Shown: positions 5,471-7,003 of the stretch, piece after piece
Layout: every line of letters begins with the position of its first letter
How positions within the stretch are numbered: position 1 is the first letter of the stretch
NCBI GenBank assembly: GCA_002344565.1
Contig: DDTZ01000202.1
Span: forward strand, 1 to 7,003
Direction of reading: 5' to 3'
Length of the DNA stretch: 7,003 bases
DNA from: Bdellovibrionaceae bacterium UBA2351
GTDB taxonomy: Bacteria; Bdellovibrionota; Bdellovibrionia; Bdellovibrionales; Bdellovibrionaceae
Position numbers and translations under genes: made by a program
Notes under the pieces: generated by a model
What the model was told of the DNA's origin: nothing
The model's database searches: none
The model's input: the letters and a program-made list of their open reading frames with translations, nothing else

Positions 5471-5505
5471 AAAAAAGGGCCGCTGCTGTTAGCGGCCCTT
5501 TTTTT
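5471..5505. terminator. Strong bidirectional intrinsic terminator
   Basis: GGGCCGCT (5477-5484) and AGCGGCCC (5491-5498) form a perfect GC-rich 8-bp stem with a 6-base loop. It is flanked by six A (5471-5476) and seven T (5499-5505), so each strand reads stem then T-run. It ends the papain-fold gene (stop 5435) on plus and the lipoprotein gene (stop 5529) on minus. Confidence 0.93.
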
Positions 5506-5528
5506 AGATTGAGTTTTGTATTTAAATA

Positions 5529-6536
5529 TTAATTTGGATTTGCGTTACATGCCTGTGTCCAGCCTTGGCAAATCAGATACCGATCAGGAGCCACGCCTTG
5601 CCATTCTGTTTGGCAGTTTTGATACCCGGTATAGGTTGCGCCATAGGCACACTGTGTATTCACTGGGTGTGGGCGTTGTTGCCCATTTCCAGTTAGAGCT
5701 GCGATTGATGTTAAACGATACTCTGAATAAGAGGGAGCCGCTAGGTATCCATAAGTAGGCCCCGGATCTGGCGCTGGTAAATTAGAACACATACAGGTTT
5801 GCTGAATTCCATTTCCGTCAATAGCATTTTTATAGTGCATGGCTGCGGTACACGCGGTCCCAGGATCTTTTCGGACAGAACCACCACCAACCGATAAGTT
5901 GGTCCACGCACAGCTAGCACCGTTGCCAGGGTTCACGCCAGCGCCGCCTGTAGGTGACGTTGAACCTGATGAACAGTTTTCAAGGCGAGTTGAACCCACG
6001 GCTTTAACTAAACCGTGCTGACTTAAATAAAATGCGTAGTCACCCAACGGCCAACTATTAGAGTCGTTTACGGATACAACAGTGATGATGTTACCACTCG
6101 AAACTTCTGATGTGGTGAAGTCTCTGTGATTGCTTGCATTCAAACAGGCTGAATCGTTGGCTTTGCTTGCGCAGCCTTTTGTTTTTACTGAAAGGTTAAC
6201 TCCCGATGTGCGAACGTAACTCACTTGGTTTCGACAGATTTTACCGTTTTCAACCCAAGGACCGTTCAGCGATTTAGCTACATGAACCCTAACCGCGGAA
6301 CCGGCTGCTGACGAAGGAAATAAAACAGAGCGAGCGTTTGGTTGGCCCGGCTCTTGATCTAAACTACCTTGTTCCAGTGATAACTCTGACGCATTTAATG
6401 AAGACAGTGTGCTCGAACTGGAACTACCGCTGCTGAGCTGTTCTGATTGAAATGAATTTGAACAGTTATTGAATGCAACTAATAGTGTTGCACCTAAAAT
6501 TCCCATTAGAACTGAATACGTATATGTTTTTTTCAT
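5529..6536 (-). CDS. Putative cysteine-rich lipoprotein, function unknown
   Basis: I do not recognise the family. From ATG 6536-6534 the product is 335 aa. It starts MKKTYTY, then a hydrophobic stretch ending LLVAFNNC (C25). The residues before C25 do not fit the strict lipobox, yet the charge, core and Ser-rich start after C25 are lipoprotein-like; as I recall, Bdellovibrio uses relaxed lipoboxes with N or Q. A low-complexity Ser-rich linker (about 35-60) follows. Next come a middle region with four Cys and a Gly/Pro/Ser linker with one Cys before it, then a C-terminal Cys-rich region with eight Cys. Apart from C25 there are 12 Cys, an even number that suits disulfides outside the cytoplasm. 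An upstream in-frame codon (6566) would add MQCNQPGGVI before the signal and is less likely. GGTGGGG lies 5 nt before the ATG. Transcription ends at the shared terminator. Confidence 0.78.
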   Translation of the reverse strand: MKKTYTYSVLMGILGATLLVAFNNCSNSFQSEQLSSGSSSSSTLSSLNASELSLEQGSLDQEPGQPNARSVLFPSSAAGSAVRVHVAKSLNGPWVENGKICRNQVSYVRTSGVNLSVKTKGCASKANDSACLNASNHRDFTTSEVSSGNIITVVSVNDSNSWPLGDYAFYLSQHGLVKAVGSTRLENCSSGSTSPTGGAGVNPGNGASCAWTNLSVGGGSVRKDPGTACTAAMHYKNAIDGNGIQQTCMCSNLPAPDPGPTYGYLAAPSYSEYRLTSIAALTGNGQQRPHPVNTQCAYGATYTGYQNCQTEWQGVAPDRYLICQGWTQACNANPN

Positions 6537-6824
6537 TATTACCCCACCCGGTTGATTACACTGCAATCTTGGGCCCCGTGTTTTTCGATATTAGATCGAA
6601 ACTAATCAGGCTTGTCTTGCAAAGTGATGACACTTCTATCGTAGGATTTAAATTTTTCTTAAGTAAGAACGCATACCTATAGCGTTTCGACCAAATCGTT
6701 TGCACCTGATAGATTGATTTGCGTTTTCTACAAAAGAAACTATGCCTTTATGAAACGAATGCCTGTATTGAGGCGATCATACTGAGATTGTGTTTTGTTT
6801 AAATGAAACGTGGTAATTTAGAAA
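6537..6824. other. Intergenic stretch upstream of the lipoprotein gene
   Basis: The gap between the lipoprotein start and the partial gene at the right edge is 337 bp. It contains the lipoprotein ribosome site, an inverted repeat at 6583-6601, and the terminator at 6825-6849. A loose repeat GAAAC-TATGCCT / GAAAC-GAATGCCT lies at 6736-6764. No credible gene, RNA or clear sigma-70 promoter was found; TAATAT on the minus strand inside the inverted repeat is the best -10-like hexamer but has no -35 partner. Confidence 0.5.
6583..6601. repeat. Inverted repeat upstream of the lipoprotein gene
   Basis: TTTCGAT (6583-6589) and ATCGAAA (6595-6601) form a perfect 7-bp dyad with a 5-base centre. It lies about 47 bp before the lipoprotein ATG, where a promoter or operator would be expected. 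No T-run follows, so it is more likely a protein-binding site than a terminator. Confidence 0.4.
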
Positions 6825-6849
6825 GCCCGCTATCAGTGAGATAGCGGGC
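6825..6849 (-). terminator. Intrinsic terminator of the partial right-edge gene
   Basis: GCCCGCTATC and GATAGCGGGC form a perfect 10-bp stem with a 5-base loop. On the minus strand it is followed by TTTCTAAATT and begins 24 nt after the stop codon at 6874. The T-run is modest. On plus no T-run follows, so it works in one direction. Confidence 0.8.
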
Positions 6850-6873
6850 GGTAGAGTGACTTTAAATAGCGAA

Positions 6874-7003
6874 TTATGATGTGCGAAGGCGATCAAGTTC
6901 AGCTTGATGTTTGGCGTGCTCTGGACCAAAACCTTTACGGGCCACGTATTCGTTTTCTGCGAAATCATCGACTTGAATGGCTTCCCAGCGTAATTGGTCG
7001 GCT
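6874..7003 (-). CDS. Partial gene, C-terminal 42 residues only
   Basis: On the minus strand the frame beginning at 7002 is open from the window edge to a TAA at 6876-6874. The 42 residues run ADQLRWEAIQVDDF ... GPEHAKHQAELDRLRTS. They are hydrophilic, rich in charged residues and probably helical, so a cytoplasmic C-terminus is likely. The terminator 24 nt downstream supports a genuine gene end, and the competing frames here have less protein-like composition. The start lies outside the window. I do not recognise the family. Confidence 0.72.
   Translation of the reverse strand, partial: ADQLRWEAIQVDDFAENEYVARKGFGPEHAKHQAELDRLRTS

Noticed and set aside
6777..6968. 63-codon minus-strand open frame
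   Set aside because: It overlaps, in another frame, the partial gene ending at 6874 and runs through that gene's terminator; it has no ribosome site.
1..7003. CRISPR array, insertion sequence or prophage
   Set aside because: No regularly spaced repeats, transposase, integrase or phage structural motifs were seen on either strand.

Overview
The window looks like chromosomal DNA of a Gram-negative, probably Bdellovibrio-like bacterium (phylum Bdellovibrionota). This rests on style and not on a marker gene: moderate GC, several exported hydrolases of unknown target, a lipoprotein with an 'FNNC' lipidation region, a GPNC-type secreted papain-fold candidate and tight gene packing. The genus-level guess is an inference of moderate confidence. 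There is no sign of phage, insertion sequence or CRISPR.

Layout, left to right. (1) Short tandem repeats (1-51) lie directly 3' of a complete tRNA-His(GTG) gene on the minus strand (53-129). (2) An exported APP1/DUF2183-type phosphatase (minus, 255-1133) is divergent from an SMR exporter of the Gdx/SugE type (plus, 1217-1543). (3) A minus-strand operon, a two-repeat PspC-domain membrane protein followed by an exported SGNH hydrolase (2657 down to 1545), is preceded by a good match to a sigma-54 -24/-12 promoter. It is divergent from an exported alpha/beta-hydrolase (plus, 2790-3530). (4) A minus-strand operon of an ArsR-type repressor and an AHSA1/SRPBCC protein (4407 down to 3532) starts from a promoter whose spacer holds a perfect 12-bp palindrome. 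That palindrome is nested on the same dyad axis inside a second, 9-bp-arm inverted repeat. (5) Divergent from it lies an exported protein that I read as a papain-fold (NlpC/P60-like) candidate (plus, 4533-5435). It ends at a strong bidirectional terminator shared with a cysteine-rich lipoprotein gene (minus, 5529-6536). (6) A 337-bp gap without a complete gene holds an inverted repeat and the terminator of a partial minus-strand gene that enters from the right edge (6874-7003).

How the genes fit together. Only two groups look like real operons: pspC-like/SGNH and arsR/AHSA1, each with a 12-nt spacer containing a ribosome binding site. Six of the nine complete proteins are exported or membrane-anchored to or across the inner membrane (APP1, SGNH, alpha/beta-hydrolase, papain-fold candidate, lipoprotein, PspC); the SMR transporter is a seventh membrane protein. 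Two convergent pairs end with their stop codons one base apart, in the identical 9-mer TTAATTTAC. One of these pairs has its terminator hairpin inside the coding sequence.

The best leads are the nested operator between arsR and the secreted protein gene, the sigma-54-like promoter in front of a PspC-domain operon, and the secreted GPNC protein.
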